Shown here one piece after another: positions 1 to 6,807 of a stretch of DNA of 38,155 bases. The notes under the pieces are model-generated. The model saw nothing but the letters and a program-made list of their open reading frames with translations, was not told the DNA's origin and made no database searches. Position numbers and translations under genes: made by a program. The stretch spans positions 55,196 to 93,350 of the forward strand of contig QHWT01000041.1 of the NCBI GenBank assembly GCA_003222675.1. Reading direction: 5' to 3'. This DNA is from Acidobacteriota bacterium (GTDB lineage: Bacteria > Acidobacteriota > Vicinamibacteria > Vicinamibacterales > 2-12-FULL-66-21). Positions within the stretch are counted from its first letter, which is position 1. Each line of letters begins with the position of its first letter.

Positions 1-8
1 ACGTGACC

Positions 9-1976
9 TTAGTGCTTGGACTCGCCACTTTTGCCACCTTTCGCCTTATCGATCTCGGCTTGATAGGCAGCCTGGGCCTGACGCAGACGCTCGGCCGCTT
101 CCGTCAGAGACTTTTCGCGCTTCTTCGCTTCGGCCTGCTTCTGACGATCGGCCTCGGCGTTCCTGCGCGCGACTTCCGCCTCGCGCTTCGCGCGCTCCTC
201 ATCGAGCTTCTGCTGCCGTGCCTTCTCCTCGGCCGCCTTCTGGTCCGCGACTTTCTTCGCCTCGGCGTCCTTGCGATCCTGCTCGGCCTTCGACTTCGCG
301 GCCGCCTCCGACTGACGGCGATCGCTCTCGCGCTGCTGCTCGAGCGCCTTCTGCTCCGCCTTCGATGGTGCCTTCGCCATCTCGTGCACAGGCGTGGTCT
401 TCTGCTCCGCGGCCGGCTTCTGCTCCGTTACGAGCTTCTGCTGCGGTACGCCCGTCTGCCCGGCGGCGGGCTGGTTCGTCTGCGCAGGCGCGGAGCTCGG
501 GGCCGCGGCATTGTTGTTGTCGTCACGGCGCGGCTGCGCGGGCGACGCGGACGCACCGCCGGCCGGATACCGCGGCGATCCGACGTACGGCGCCGGCTGC
601 GGAATGGACTTGTTCGGCGCCCCGAGATACGGCTGCACGTTCGATGGCAGCCCTTCCGACACGCCCGCCGATCCGCGACGCATGATCTGCGGCGTGATCA
701 TGACGACGAGCTCGGTCTGGTTCTTCTGATACGCGCGGCTGCGGAACAGATACCCGAGGATCGGAATGTCGCCGATGCCGGGGATCTTCTGCATCGTGCT
801 GTTCAGCGTGTTGTTCATCAGACCGGCAATCGCGAACGTCTGCCCATCCTGCAGTTCGACTTCGGTTTCCGTGCGGCGCGTCGACAGCGCCGGCACGCGG
901 AACCCATCGAGCGTGATCGCGTTGCTGAAATCGAGCGAGCTGACCTCGGGACGGACCTTGAGGTTGATGAGATCGCCGCCAAGCACCGTCGGCGTGAAGT
1001 TCAACCGCACGCCGAATTCCTTGAACATGATCGTGATGGCCGCCTGGCCGCTGCTGCTGGGCTGCACGACCGGATACGGATACTCGCCGCCTGCGAGGAA
1101 GCTCGCCTCTTTGCCGTTCAGGGCGATCAGGTTCGGCTCCGCGAGGCTCTGGAACAGGCCCTTGGTCTGCAGCGCGCGGATGACCGTACCGACGTTGTGT
1201 TTCGTGTTGAACAGAAACACGTTCAAGAAGTCGCTGAACGTCAATCCGCCCGGCTTCGTGGAATCGAAGTCCGGTGATGGGAATTGCTCCGTCGTTCCGC
1301 GACCAAACCAGTCGTTCTTGTAGCCGTTGGCGATGTACGATGCGCCGAGCTCCTGCAGCGCGCTGCGGCTCACTTCGGCGAAGCGCACGCGCAGCATGAC
1401 CTGATTCGACGCGACGCCTTCCTGCTGCTTCAGCAGGTTGACCACGTTCTCTTTCTTCTCGACGTAGCCGCCCGCGACTTCCGCCGCCTTGTCGATGACG
1501 TACTTGCTCGAGACCGTTCCCGAGATCACGACGTCCTTGCCGCTGCCGACGACGCTCACCGGCTCGCCGGGAAACAGGTTGCGCATCTGCTCGATCAGCT
1601 GCGTGAGGTCGCGGCGGACGTTGACCTCGTAGGTCTTGATCCCGCCGGCGCGGTCCCACACGAACATCGAGATGACGCCGGGCGTCTTCCCGTGAATCAG
1701 CAGCTGCTGCGGCGCGGTGACCATCGCGTCGGCCACCTCCGGCACGGTCAGCGACACGCGCGAGATAGCGGAGCCGACGTTCAGAATCGTCGAGCGTCCA
1801 ACGAGAAGGTCGATGCCCGTCGCCTCGGGAGCAACCGCTGCGGGGCCGGCGGTAATCGCGCCGGGCGAGCCGCTGAACGACACGGGCTGCTGAGCCTGCG
1901 GCGTCGCGACCAGGATCACGATAATGAAGATGATCAGCGCGACGATCTTTGACGCCGCTGCACGACGGGGTCTCAT
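9..1976 (-). CDS. cpaC: Tad pilus secretin, CpaC/RcpA-like, with long C-terminal coiled-coil tail
   Basis: Outer-membrane secretin of a Tad/Flp pilus, 655 aa. Residues 9-27 form a signal or membrane segment. About 55-125 match the pilus-formation N-terminal domain (IDLLVGRSTILNVG). About 126-190 look like a BON-type domain. About 195-435 are the secretin domain, with the motifs VPALSTRRTETEV, ELQDGQTFAIAGLM and ILGYLFRS, ending at TELVVMITPQIM. CpaC proteins are usually about 450-500 aa. Here a Pro/Ala/Gln-rich linker (about 440-520) and a highly charged Ala/Lys/Glu/Gln coiled coil (about 525-650) follow the secretin domain and resemble a TolA-like stalk. The gene is last of the minus-strand Tad operon seen here, 15 bp after cpaB. 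The ATPase and platform genes would lie beyond the left edge. Family assignment is firm; the role of the tail is unknown. Confidence 0.93.
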   Translation of the reverse strand: MRPRRAAASKIVALIIFIIVILVATPQAQQPVSFSGSPGAITAGPAAVAPEATGIDLLVGRSTILNVGSAISRVSLTVPEVADAMVTAPQQLLIHGKTPGVISMFVWDRAGGIKTYEVNVRRDLTQLIEQMRNLFPGEPVSVVGSGKDVVISGTVSSKYVIDKAAEVAGGYVEKKENVVNLLKQQEGVASNQVMLRVRFAEVSRSALQELGASYIANGYKNDWFGRGTTEQFPSPDFDSTKPGGLTFSDFLNVFLFNTKHNVGTVIRALQTKGLFQSLAEPNLIALNGKEASFLAGGEYPYPVVQPSSSGQAAITIMFKEFGVRLNFTPTVLGGDLINLKVRPEVSSLDFSNAITLDGFRVPALSTRRTETEVELQDGQTFAIAGLMNNTLNSTMQKIPGIGDIPILGYLFRSRAYQKNQTELVVMITPQIMRRGSAGVSEGLPSNVQPYLGAPNKSIPQPAPYVGSPRYPAGGASASPAQPRRDDNNNAAAPSSAPAQTNQPAAGQTGVPQQKLVTEQKPAAEQKTTPVHEMAKAPSKAEQKALEQQRESDRRQSEAAAKSKAEQDRKDAEAKKVADQKAAEEKARQQKLDEERAKREAEVARRNAEADRQKQAEAKKREKSLTEAAERLRQAQAAYQAEIDKAKGGKSGESKH

Positions 1977-1991
1977 GTATCCTCCAGATTC

Positions 1992-2843
1992 CTAGCGAAT
2001 GACTTCCGCGGTGCGCTTGTCGCCGCGGATGATCTCAACCGTGGGGAGCGGCGCCGCCGCCGGCGCAGACTGCGTGACCGGACCCGCCGCGGCCCTGCGC
2101 GATGTCGAGGCGCTCTTCTGCGCCGGCGCCTTCACGGCACCGAGGAGGATCGCCGGCTTGACGCCCGGCGTTTCCGGCGCGCTCTGATCCAGCGGGTTGC
2201 GCAGCGCGAGCTGAATCTTGCCTTCGGTGCTCGCCAGCGCCAGCCGCTCCGCCTGGTCGGGATACACGAGCAGCGTCACGACCGTGACCTGCATCGGCTT
2301 GCCCTTGTCCTGGTCCTGCTCGATGCGCGTGCCGGCCGTCACGACCTGCACGTTCGAGAGAATCAGCTTCGTCGTGATGTCGGTCTGCTGATTCGTCGGA
2401 TTCGCCGTCGCGAGCACGTCCACGCGCGACCCGGGCAGCACGTAGCCGGCGACGCCGATCACCTCGTTCACGCGCACCGACAACGCGCGCATGCCCTCGG
2501 GAATCACCGGCGGCAGGCCGGAACCCGCCTCCTTGGACGCGAGCTTCGCGGGAATCACCACCTCGTTCTTCACGAGCGGGCTGATCACGCCGCGGCCCAC
2601 GACGTCGGTGACCCGCGGGAACGCCCCCTCGGGCGCCTGGCCCGCAGGGAAGTTGACGACCGTGAGGTCTTCCTTCCTCAGCTCGCTGCCGAGCGAGAGG
2701 TCAGCCGCGGCGACGACCACAGGCTGCGTCGGCGTGGTCACGGTCTTCACCGGCTGGTTGTTCATCATGTTGTAGGTCCCATACGCGAGACCTCCACCAG
2801 CCAGGATCGCAATCGCCAGGACGCCAAAAATTCGATTACGCAT
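1992..2843 (-). CDS. cpaB: Flp pilus assembly protein CpaB (SAF domain)
   Basis: CpaB/RcpC family protein, 283 aa, thought to act in the periplasm with the Tad secretin. Residues 5-27 are an N-terminal membrane anchor (IFGVLAIAILAGGGLAYG). Residues about 38-105 are a SAF domain (VVVAAADLSLGSELRKEDL, then FPRVTDVVGRGV). Residues 115-225 match the RcpC-type region, with MRALSVRVNEVIGVAGYVLPG and VDVLAT. The last 50 residues are low-complexity Ala/Pro/Ser. The start follows the TadE-like gene by 10 bp and the stop precedes cpaC by 15 bp, so the three genes are very likely co-transcribed. Length and order (pilin, peptidase, TadE, CpaB, CpaC) fit known Tad loci. Confidence 0.93.
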   Translation of the reverse strand: MRNRIFGVLAIAILAGGGLAYGTYNMMNNQPVKTVTTPTQPVVVAAADLSLGSELRKEDLTVVNFPAGQAPEGAFPRVTDVVGRGVISPLVKNEVVIPAKLASKEAGSGLPPVIPEGMRALSVRVNEVIGVAGYVLPGSRVDVLATANPTNQQTDITTKLILSNVQVVTAGTRIEQDQDKGKPMQVTVVTLLVYPDQAERLALASTEGKIQLALRNPLDQSAPETPGVKPAILLGAVKAPAQKSASTSRRAAAGPVTQSAPAAAPLPTVEIIRGDKRTAEVIR

Positions 2844-2853
2844 GAGTCGTCAC

Positions 2854-3294
2854 CTACATCTCATTTCGCATGATCGCGCTCGATGTCATCGTGATCGGCG
2901 CACCTGTCGTCGAATTGCGCGGCGCGATGAGTCTGACCACCGGGTTCAGCACAATGAATCGAAACGGGTAATTGATCTGTATCCGAGACGCCGTATCGGG
3001 TCCCGTGAGCACCACGTTGCGCGCGACGGTCACGGTCGCCGATGCATAGTTCGGGAGCGATCCCGACTGCATGTAGTTACGCACGCGGGCGGTCACGTCC
3101 GTATCCGTCGAGCCCTGTATCACCGCGAGCCGCGCGCCTTCGCGCGCCGCGTTCGTCAGCACCTGCCACGTCTGGTACGCGCGGCCGAATTCGAAGATGC
3201 CGACGGAGACCAGCAGGATGATCGGCACCGTGATCGCCGCTTCGAGCAGTGCCGCTCCGCGTTCATTCTTCTTGAGGCGTTTCATAAGCGTCAC
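2854..3294 (-). CDS. TadE-family pseudopilin-like protein
   Basis: TadE-like protein, 146 aa, a minor pilin-like subunit of Tad pili. Residues 1-12 are a basic leader (MTLMKRLKKNERG). They are followed by the TadE signature AALLEAAITVPIILLVSVGIFEFGRAY, a single hydrophobic helix that begins just after Gly and carries the conserved Glu. The remaining 100 residues are a small globular domain containing AAREGARLAVIQG, which is typical of TadE/TadG proteins. It lies between the prepilin peptidase and cpaB. A 93-bp spacer with GGTTGCCGGT repeats separates it from the peptidase, so an internal promoter is possible but none is evident. Confidence 0.88.
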   Translation of the reverse strand: MTLMKRLKKNERGAALLEAAITVPIILLVSVGIFEFGRAYQTWQVLTNAAREGARLAVIQGSTDTDVTARVRNYMQSGSLPNYASATVTVARNVVLTGPDTASRIQINYPFRFIVLNPVVRLIAPRNSTTGAPITMTSSAIMRNEM

Positions 3295-3295
3295 C

Positions 3296-3350
3296 AGTTG
3301 ACAATTGCCGGTTGACGGTTGCCTGATCGGTTGCCGGTTGCCAGTTCTTG
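3296..3350. repeat. Short tandem-like repeat, GGTTGCCGGTT type
   Basis: The spacer between the TadE-like gene and the prepilin peptidase gene consists of imperfect copies of GGTTGCCGGTTGAC. The same unit reappears at 6698-6743 in another spacer. It has no coding potential and no hairpin that would make an obvious terminator. Confidence 0.7.
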
Positions 3351-3387
3351 CGCGACGTGGCTGGTACCGGTTACTCGCGACTGTCTC

Positions 3388-3897
3388 CTACCACTTCGCC
3401 GTCAGCAGCACCGCGACGAGGCTGCCGACAGCGATGGCCGGTGCGTACGCGAAACGATTCGCGCGCGCCGGCGCTTCAATTTCCATCTTTGCCGCCGAAG
3501 GCGCGGTGACCAGCTGGCCCGTGCCTTCAATCGTCGCGATCAGCCGCCCGCGCCGTGCCGCGACCGCCACGGCGAAGACTCCTCCCGCTACCGCCGTGCC
3601 CAGGAACGCGTTCAACGCGAGCCACGGTCCGACGAACCCGCCGATTGCGGCCATCAGCTTCACGTCGCCGGCCCCTGTGGCGCCGATGATGTGGCCCGGC
3701 AGCATCAGCAGTAATCCCGCGAGGATGCCGAGCGCCGCCTGCCCCGGCGTTACGCCGCCCAGTCCCGAAACCGCAACCGCGAACCCCGCAACCATCATCG
3801 AGCCCGTCAGCCAGTTCGGAATCCGGCGGCTGCGCAGGTCGATCACGACCGCGACGGCCAGGCCGGCCGCGAGAACGATGAAAGACAACACTGTCAT
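3388..3897 (-). CDS. Prepilin peptidase, A24 family (CpaA/TadV-like)
   Basis: Membrane aspartyl protease of 169 aa that removes the leader peptide from Flp prepilins. The two catalytic aspartates can be seen: D20 in VVIDLRSRRIPNW and D78 in the signature GATGAGDVK. The hydrophobic profile gives about five membrane segments and there is no N-methyltransferase domain, as usual for the short TadV/CpaA type. The gene begins 5 bp after the stop of the second pilin gene, which points to co-transcription with its substrates. Confidence 0.92.
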   Translation of the reverse strand: MTVLSFIVLAAGLAVAVVIDLRSRRIPNWLTGSMMVAGFAVAVSGLGGVTPGQAALGILAGLLLMLPGHIIGATGAGDVKLMAAIGGFVGPWLALNAFLGTAVAGGVFAVAVAARRGRLIATIEGTGQLVTAPSAAKMEIEAPARANRFAYAPAIAVGSLVAVLLTAKW

Positions 3898-3902
3898 CTC
3901 GG

Positions 3903-4097
3903 TTAGAAGTTGGTGGCGATCGTCTGCCAGAACACCGAGTAAATCGTCTGGCCGACCGCCGTCACCGCGCCGATCGCGACGATCGCGATCAAAGCCGCGA
4001 GAAGTCCGTACTCGAGCAGATCCTGTCCATCCTCCGAAAGATGGAACCGGGTGTTGGCCATCCGGAACAATGATTCGACGGCTTGTGGAGACTGCAT
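3903..4097 (-). CDS. Flp-type IVb pilin (second copy)
   Basis: Small type IVb pilin, 64 aa from the preferred start at 4097. That ATG is preceded by AGGTGAGGAG at normal spacing, whereas an upstream ATG at 4136 has no such site and would add 13 unrelated residues. The protein has a 30-residue hydrophilic leader, then EDGQDLLEYGLLAALIAIVAI: the Flp motif with the conserved Glu-Tyr pair after the predicted cleavage site, followed by one hydrophobic helix and a short tail (VFWQTIATNF). It is shorter and more divergent at the N-terminus than the pilin upstream. It lies between that pilin, separated by a stem-loop, and the prepilin peptidase. Confidence 0.88.
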   Translation of the reverse strand: MQSPQAVESLFRMANTRFHLSEDGQDLLEYGLLAALIAIVAIGAVTAVGQTIYSVFWQTIATNF

Positions 4098-4136
4098 CGC
4101 GTGCTCCTCACCTGACACGGAATTCACTTGAGACAC

Positions 4137-4166
4137 GCGAGGCCGGGAGATACCCCCCGGCCTCGC
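4137..4166 (-). promoter_or_regulatory. Intercistronic stem-loop between the two pilin genes
   Basis: A perfect 11-bp inverted repeat (GCGAGGCCGGG / CCCGGCCTCGC) with an 8-nt loop sits 18 bp after the stop of the first pilin gene. In the transcribed direction no T-run follows, so it is more likely an mRNA-stabilising or partial attenuation element than a full terminator. Confidence 0.65.
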
Positions 4167-4184
4167 ACCGAGATCCGTCTGCTC

Positions 4185-4364
4185 TTACGCCGCAGTGCCG
4201 AGCGCGTCGGCGATGCTCTGGAAAATCCGGCTCACGCTGCTGCCGGCCGCGGCCACGGCCGCGATCGCCACGAGCGCGATCAGCGCGACGAGCAATGCGT
4301 ACTCGAGCAGGTCCTGGCCCTCGTCATTGCGCACGAACGACTTCACGGCATTAACAAGCTTCAT
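4185..4364 (-). CDS. Flp-type IVb pilin (first, probable major pilin)
   Basis: Small type IVb pilin of 59 aa. The ATG at 4364 has a strong ribosome binding site (GGGGGAGGAT), so I prefer it to the upstream ATG at 4418. The leader MKLVNAVKSFVRNDEGQ is followed by DLLEYALLVALIALVAIAAV, the Flp hydrophobic helix with conserved Glu-Tyr, and a short tail ending in ADALGTAA. It is the first gene of the operon, about 100 bp downstream of a sigma-54-type promoter. The stem-loop after it could keep its mRNA abundant, so it is probably the major pilin; that part is inference. Confidence 0.92.
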   Translation of the reverse strand: MKLVNAVKSFVRNDEGQDLLEYALLVALIALVAIAAVAAAGSSVSRIFQSIADALGTAA

Positions 4365-4474
4365 GAGATCCTCCCCCAGCGGGTTTGCACCGCCCGAGTG
4401 CGGTGCGAATGGCGGCACCTGCCGCGTTTCCGACTGACGCCCGCGGCCGATGCCGCGTCACGCCCTGCCCAATG

Positions 4475-4489
4475 GCAACGGCTGTGCCA
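4475..4489 (-). promoter_or_regulatory. Sigma-54-type promoter for the Tad pilus operon
   Basis: The minus strand reads TGGCACA-GCCG-TTGC, matching the -24/-12 consensus TGGCACG-N4-TTGC at all but one defined position and with exact spacing. Predicted transcription starts near 4463, about 100 nt before the first pilin ATG. Confidence 0.75.
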
Positions 4490-4515
4490 CGCCTGATGCC
4501 TAACGACGCGTCGAC

Positions 4516-4550
4516 GCGCGCAAGTCCCGTAATGCGGTTCACTTGCGCGC
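4516..4550. promoter_or_regulatory. Perfect inverted repeat upstream of the sigma-54 site
   Basis: GCGCGCAAGT (4516-4525) and ACTTGCGCGC (4541-4550) form a perfect 10-bp inverted repeat with a 15-bp spacer, starting 27 bp upstream of the -24 element. A dimeric regulator could bind here. A second dyad, GAAATTCG (4573-4580) / CGAATTTC (4638-4645), lies farther upstream. The rest of the 509-bp spacer 4365-4873 shows no gene. Confidence 0.5.
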
Positions 4551-4759
4551 CGAACGAGGCGGCGCGACCTGTGAAATTCGGTCCCCGGGAAGGGGCATCC
4601 TCACGCGCTCCGCCCTGCACTTTCGTAACCGATCGCGCGAATTTCGTTGGCTCCGACCCGCGCACGTGCACCGCCCGGCGCGCCGAACGCGGCACGTTCG
4701 CTCCTCTAGTGCCTGTACCCGTGCGAGTTGCGATGGATCATCGCGGTAAGCGTCCCGCG

Positions 4760-4774
4760 CGGCACATGCCTTGC
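4760..4774 (+). promoter_or_regulatory. Sigma-54-like promoter facing the 4874 gene
   Basis: The plus strand reads CGGCACA-TGCC-TTGC, with GG and GC at the correct 10-bp interval. It is weaker than the divergent site at 4475-4489 because the first base of the -24 box deviates. Predicted transcription starts near 4787, about 87 nt upstream of the membrane-protein gene at 4874. Confidence 0.5.
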
Positions 4775-4873
4775 CATTAAGAGGACCGCGGTTAGGCGAA
4801 GAACTGAAGACCACGCGGGAATCCGTGCGATCGCACAAGCGTGATTACGCGATCGTGATCCGGGCGAGGAACC

Positions 4874-5152
4874 ATGGTGATGAAACTCGGTATCCGTGAA
4901 AGCGCCTTATCGTTCGCCGTGTTCTGCGGCGTGCTGTTTGCGCTGACGACGGTCGATCCGCGCGTGCAGGATCGCCTGCTCGATCTGATTGGGCACGGCA
5001 GCGTGAACGACATCGGGCCGTGGACACACCGCGCCGGCGAGCTCGGCGATGCGCTCTGGTCGGCAGCGCGCCATCAGAGCCTCGAGAACGCGCCGCTCCT
5101 CGTGTTTGCAACCGTGGGCACGGTGCTCACGATCTTCTTGTTCAAAAGCTGA
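4874..5152 (+). CDS. Small two-helix membrane protein, unknown function
   Basis: Not recognised; 92 aa. Residues about 10-27 (ALSFAVFCGVLFALTTV) and 73-90 (PLLVFATVGTVLTIFLF) are hydrophobic helices separated by a soluble loop of about 45 residues with charged and Trp residues. The N-terminus MVMKLGIRES is short. The stop codon overlaps the ATG of the next gene by one base (TGATG), so the two are translationally coupled. Its position opposite a pilus operon, between paired sigma-54-like promoters, suggests a role tied to pilus assembly or its control, but nothing in the sequence proves it. Confidence 0.7.
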   Translation: MVMKLGIRESALSFAVFCGVLFALTTVDPRVQDRLLDLIGHGSVNDIGPWTHRAGELGDALWSAARHQSLENAPLLVFATVGTVLTIFLFKS

Positions 5153-6696
5153 TGCCGATTGTTCTCGCGATCGAACCCGACCTGCGCCAGGCGGCCATCA
5201 TCAAGCGGATAGTCCGGGACAAGATCCGCGCGGACGTGGTCGTCGTGGACTCCCGCGATGCCGCGCTCGATGCGATCCGCACGAGCATTCCCGACGTGCT
5301 GCTGCTGAGCGCGCTGCTCTCGCCGCGCGATGAAGACGAGCTGATCGCACACCTGCGGCTACTCGACGGCGCAGAGCACCTTCAGACGCACACGATCCCG
5401 CAGCTCGCCGGGACATCGGAGGATCGCGAAACAGGCCGGGGGCGCGGCCTGCTCGGCATTTTCAGCCGCAAGAAGGATACGGAGCCGGCGGCGGCCTCGG
5501 GCTGCGATCCGGACTTGTTCGCGGAAGAGATCCGGACGTACCTGCAGCACGCGCATGAGAAGAAGGAAGAGCGCCGGCTGCTCGCGGAGCAGGGAATCGA
5601 GATCGAAACAGCCGGGTCGATTGCGCACGCGACGCTGACGGCGGTATCCGCTCCTGCCGATGCGACGCCGGAGGCGGATGCAGGATCGTCGTGGTCGTCG
5701 CCGTTCGAGTGGCGTCCGGCCTCCTCGAAGGCGTCACCCAGGAGCGCCGCGCCGAGCCCGGAGTTCTCAGTCGCGAGTCACGAGTCGCCGGTCGTGAGTC
5801 ATGACGCTGTCGTCGCGAGTCGCGAGTCCGTCATTCTCGATCCTGAGCCGGTTGCGGCGAGCCAGGATCCGCTCGTCCATAGCGGCGAGCCTGTCGTCGA
5901 GCACTACGAGTCTGTGCTCAGGCCTGAGCGCGCGGTGACGACCCCCGCACCGGTCATCATCAATCCGGATCCGATCATGGCGGCGCCGGCTCCTGCGGAT
6001 CCGTGGGCGGTCGATTACAGCCATCGCGAGCTCGGAGCAGATGCCGAGGCGGCGCTGGTGGGATATACGGCGCCGTTCAGCACGCCGCCGGCCGAGCCGA
6101 TTTCGTTGGTGGATTCAGCAGTTCCTGCGTTCCAGCCGATCATCGACGAACCTGCGACCGCGTCATACGACCAGACGTCACGAGTCGCGCAGGAGCTGGA
6201 CCTCCGGCTGGACGACGACTCCGTGACATCGTCGGTCTCGGAGGACCTCCGGCTCGGCGCGGACGAACCGGTACACGAAATCTCTGCTCGCGATCTCGAC
6301 CTCGATGATTCTGAAGCTGTCGCCGAGCCCGAGATCGAGGAAGAACCGGTCGCGGTTGCGCCCAGCCGCTCGCGCCGCTCCAGGCGCGCGGCGCAATCGT
6401 CGCTCCTGCGGCTCATGCCGCTTGCAATCTGGGCTCGCGCGGAGATCGAAAAGCATCCAAAGCGGAGCGCGGCTGTGATCGACGCCCCGGAGCGCAGCGT
6501 CAACGACGAGCTGCGCGACCTCATGTCCCGCCTGGCGGTGCCGCCCAACGTGGCCGGCGTCAGCTACCCGCGCGGCTGCCGCATCCGCCGGGTCCGTGTC
6601 CCTGGCGGCCGCGAGCGGCGGCAGGGTGAGACGGCGGGCCCCATCATCCTTTCGAAGCGAGCCCTCGAACAACGTCGGAGCGAGACGAACGCGTAA
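5152..6696 (+). CDS. Pseudo-receiver domain protein with long acidic linker
   Basis: 514 aa from the ATG that overlaps the preceding stop codon. Residues 1-75 resemble a CheY-like receiver: IVLAIEPDLRQAAI carries the acidic cluster (E8, D10), and SIPDVLLLSALLSPRDEDEL matches the beta3-alpha3 region. The residue at the phospho-acceptor position is Ser53 rather than Asp, so phosphorylation is not expected. Residues 75-150 include a basic patch (GIFSRKKD) and a helical EEIRTYLQHAHEKKEER segment. Residues 170-440 are low complexity and rich in Ala, Pro, Ser, Val and acidic residues, with an imperfect repeat of the SHESPVVSHD type around 205-260. The C-terminal 110 residues are basic and helical. 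Function unknown; it may be a scaffold or adaptor for the nearby Tad apparatus. Confidence 0.72.
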   Translation: MPIVLAIEPDLRQAAIIKRIVRDKIRADVVVVDSRDAALDAIRTSIPDVLLLSALLSPRDEDELIAHLRLLDGAEHLQTHTIPQLAGTSEDRETGRGRGLLGIFSRKKDTEPAAASGCDPDLFAEEIRTYLQHAHEKKEERRLLAEQGIEIETAGSIAHATLTAVSAPADATPEADAGSSWSSPFEWRPASSKASPRSAAPSPEFSVASHESPVVSHDAVVASRESVILDPEPVAASQDPLVHSGEPVVEHYESVLRPERAVTTPAPVIINPDPIMAAPAPADPWAVDYSHRELGADAEAALVGYTAPFSTPPAEPISLVDSAVPAFQPIIDEPATASYDQTSRVAQELDLRLDDDSVTSSVSEDLRLGADEPVHEISARDLDLDDSEAVAEPEIEEEPVAVAPSRSRRSRRAAQSSLLRLMPLAIWARAEIEKHPKRSAAVIDAPERSVNDELRDLMSRLAVPPNVAGVSYPRGCRIRRVRVPGGRERRQGETAGPIILSKRALEQRRSETNA

Positions 6697-6697
6697 T

Positions 6698-6743
6698 GGG
6701 TTGCCGGTTCCGGTGGTCGGTTGCCGGTGGTCGGTTGCCGGTG
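6698..6743. repeat. Short tandem repeat, GGTTGCCGGTGGTC type
   Basis: Three near copies of GGTTGCCGGTGGTC immediately follow the stop of the pseudo-receiver gene. The unit is related to the 3296-3350 repeat. The remainder of the spacer up to 6807 shows nothing recognisable. Confidence 0.75.
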
Positions 6744-6807
6744 CTGATCGGCACGCATCTCGCCGCGCGCCGACTCCTCGAATCCTGGTTGACGCGGCGT
6801 CGCGCCG

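Noticed and set aside
3-1277. 424-residue open frame opposite the secretin
   Set aside because: Leu/Arg-rich shadow of the secretin tail and secretin domain; no recognisable domain and no ribosome binding site.
5020-5151. Extension of the pseudo-receiver protein into the upstream gene
   Set aside because: It would overlap the small membrane protein in another frame; the one-base TGATG overlap and the receiver-like start at MPIVLAIEPD favour 5152.
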